Assembly (NCBI GenBank): GCA_005772895.1
Contig: SXIH01000007.1
Location: 1 to 40,537, forward strand
Origin: Bacteroidota bacterium
GTDB taxonomy: Bacteria; Bacteroidota; Bacteroidia; 2-12-FULL-35-15
DNA length: 40,537 nucleotides
Direction of reading: 5' to 3'
Numbering within the stretch: position 1 is the stretch's first letter; each line of letters begins with the position of its first letter. The translations under genes were made by a program, and so were the position numbers. Shown here in pieces: positions 40,306 through 40,537 of the stretch. Below the pieces are notes generated by a model. It saw only the letters and a list, made by a program, of their open reading frames with translations. It had not been told where the DNA came from and ran no database searches.

Positions 40306-40537
40306 ATGAAAAATTATTTTATCCTTTGTTTTTGTTGCATCGCTCTTTATGCAAATGCTCAAAAAAAAATAAAATACGAAACAGTATTTTTCGAAGACAA
40401 AACATTTGAATCGCCAACTATTAAAATTAATGTGACAGGCGCATTGAGCGAGTTTGATGTAATAAAATCTAAACTGAAAGTTTATAACTATGGCGACAAA
40501 ACCATCGTCATAAAACCTGAAGAGTGTTTTTTCACTA
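40306..40537 (+). CDS. Secreted protein, N-terminal part (runs off the window)
   Basis: The open frame starts MKNYFILCFCCIALYANAQ, a standard signal peptide ending ANA-Q, and continues for 77 codons to the end of the window without a stop. The visible mature part (KIKYETVFFEDKTFE, INVTGALSEFDVIKSKLKVY, KTIVIKPEECFF) suggests a beta-sandwich domain. No family assigned. Confidence 0.75.
   Translation, partial: MKNYFILCFCCIALYANAQKKIKYETVFFEDKTFESPTIKINVTGALSEFDVIKSKLKVYNYGDKTIVIKPEECFFT

Overview
The window is about 40 kb of AT-rich DNA that reads as a chromosomal segment of a Bacteroidota bacterium. The evidence is: two proteins with type IX secretion (T9SS type A) C-terminal sorting domains; Bacteroidota-style promoters (TTTG, about 20 bp, TAnnTTTG); very few Shine-Dalgarno sequences; and families typical of the phylum (DUF6702 beside an M1 peptidase, ABC-2 permease fused to an M1 peptidase, head GIN domain, YwqK/MORN-like secreted proteins, GNAT-nitrilase fusion). 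The order or genus cannot be told from this window. I see no tRNA, rRNA, CRISPR array, prophage or transposase gene.

Layout. 0-5.1 kb: the C-terminal part of accA, a convergent DUF6702 gene, a secreted M1 metallopeptidase, a lipoprotein alpha/beta hydrolase, and a membrane protein carrying the Coq4-type HDxxH-x11-E motif. 5.2-13.7 kb: four minus-strand genes (DUF4440-like protein, ABC permease/M1 fusion, its ATPase, and a Prc-type S41 protease) with one plus-strand YwqK protein between. 14.1-19.7 kb: a giant alpha-2-macroglobulin-like protein with an intact thioester motif. 19.8-23.1 kb: a run of small envelope genes (YwqK protein, lipoproteins, a parvulin-like isomerase, two small membrane proteins). 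23.3-26.3 kb: two T9SS cargo genes on the minus strand. 26.5-28.9 kb: a TPR sensor-like protein that ends just where a SpoIIE phosphatase domain would be expected, then two small unknown genes. 28.9-31.1 kb: a GNAT/carbon-nitrogen hydrolase fusion and a DoxX protein. 31.3-37.8 kb: small lipoproteins, DUF2461, a tight small-protein operon led by a clear promoter (includes a tyrosine phosphatase, DUF1801, a TPR protein and an unlisted 32-residue membrane microprotein), and two secreted or outer-membrane-like proteins. 37.8-40.5 kb: a helical secreted protein, a GIN-domain protein, YceI and the start of another secreted protein.

Functionally the window is dominated by the cell envelope: proteolysis (two M1 domains, Prc), a protease-trapping macroglobulin, folding (parvulin), lipoproteins, outer-membrane-like proteins and T9SS cargo. 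No single dedicated pathway is evident.

The most unusual structure is in the intergenic DNA. Many gene borders, especially of the minus-strand genes, are made of phased 7-bp or 8-bp degenerate tandem arrays, each border with a different unit, often starting within a few bases of a stop or start codon. In two places a GC-rich perfect or near-perfect palindrome interrupts such an array. There are also several families of hairpin elements with compensating stem changes, a mosaic of dispersed repeats at 11.3-11.5 kb, and a roughly 400-bp hairpin-bounded non-coding element at 32.5-32.9 kb.
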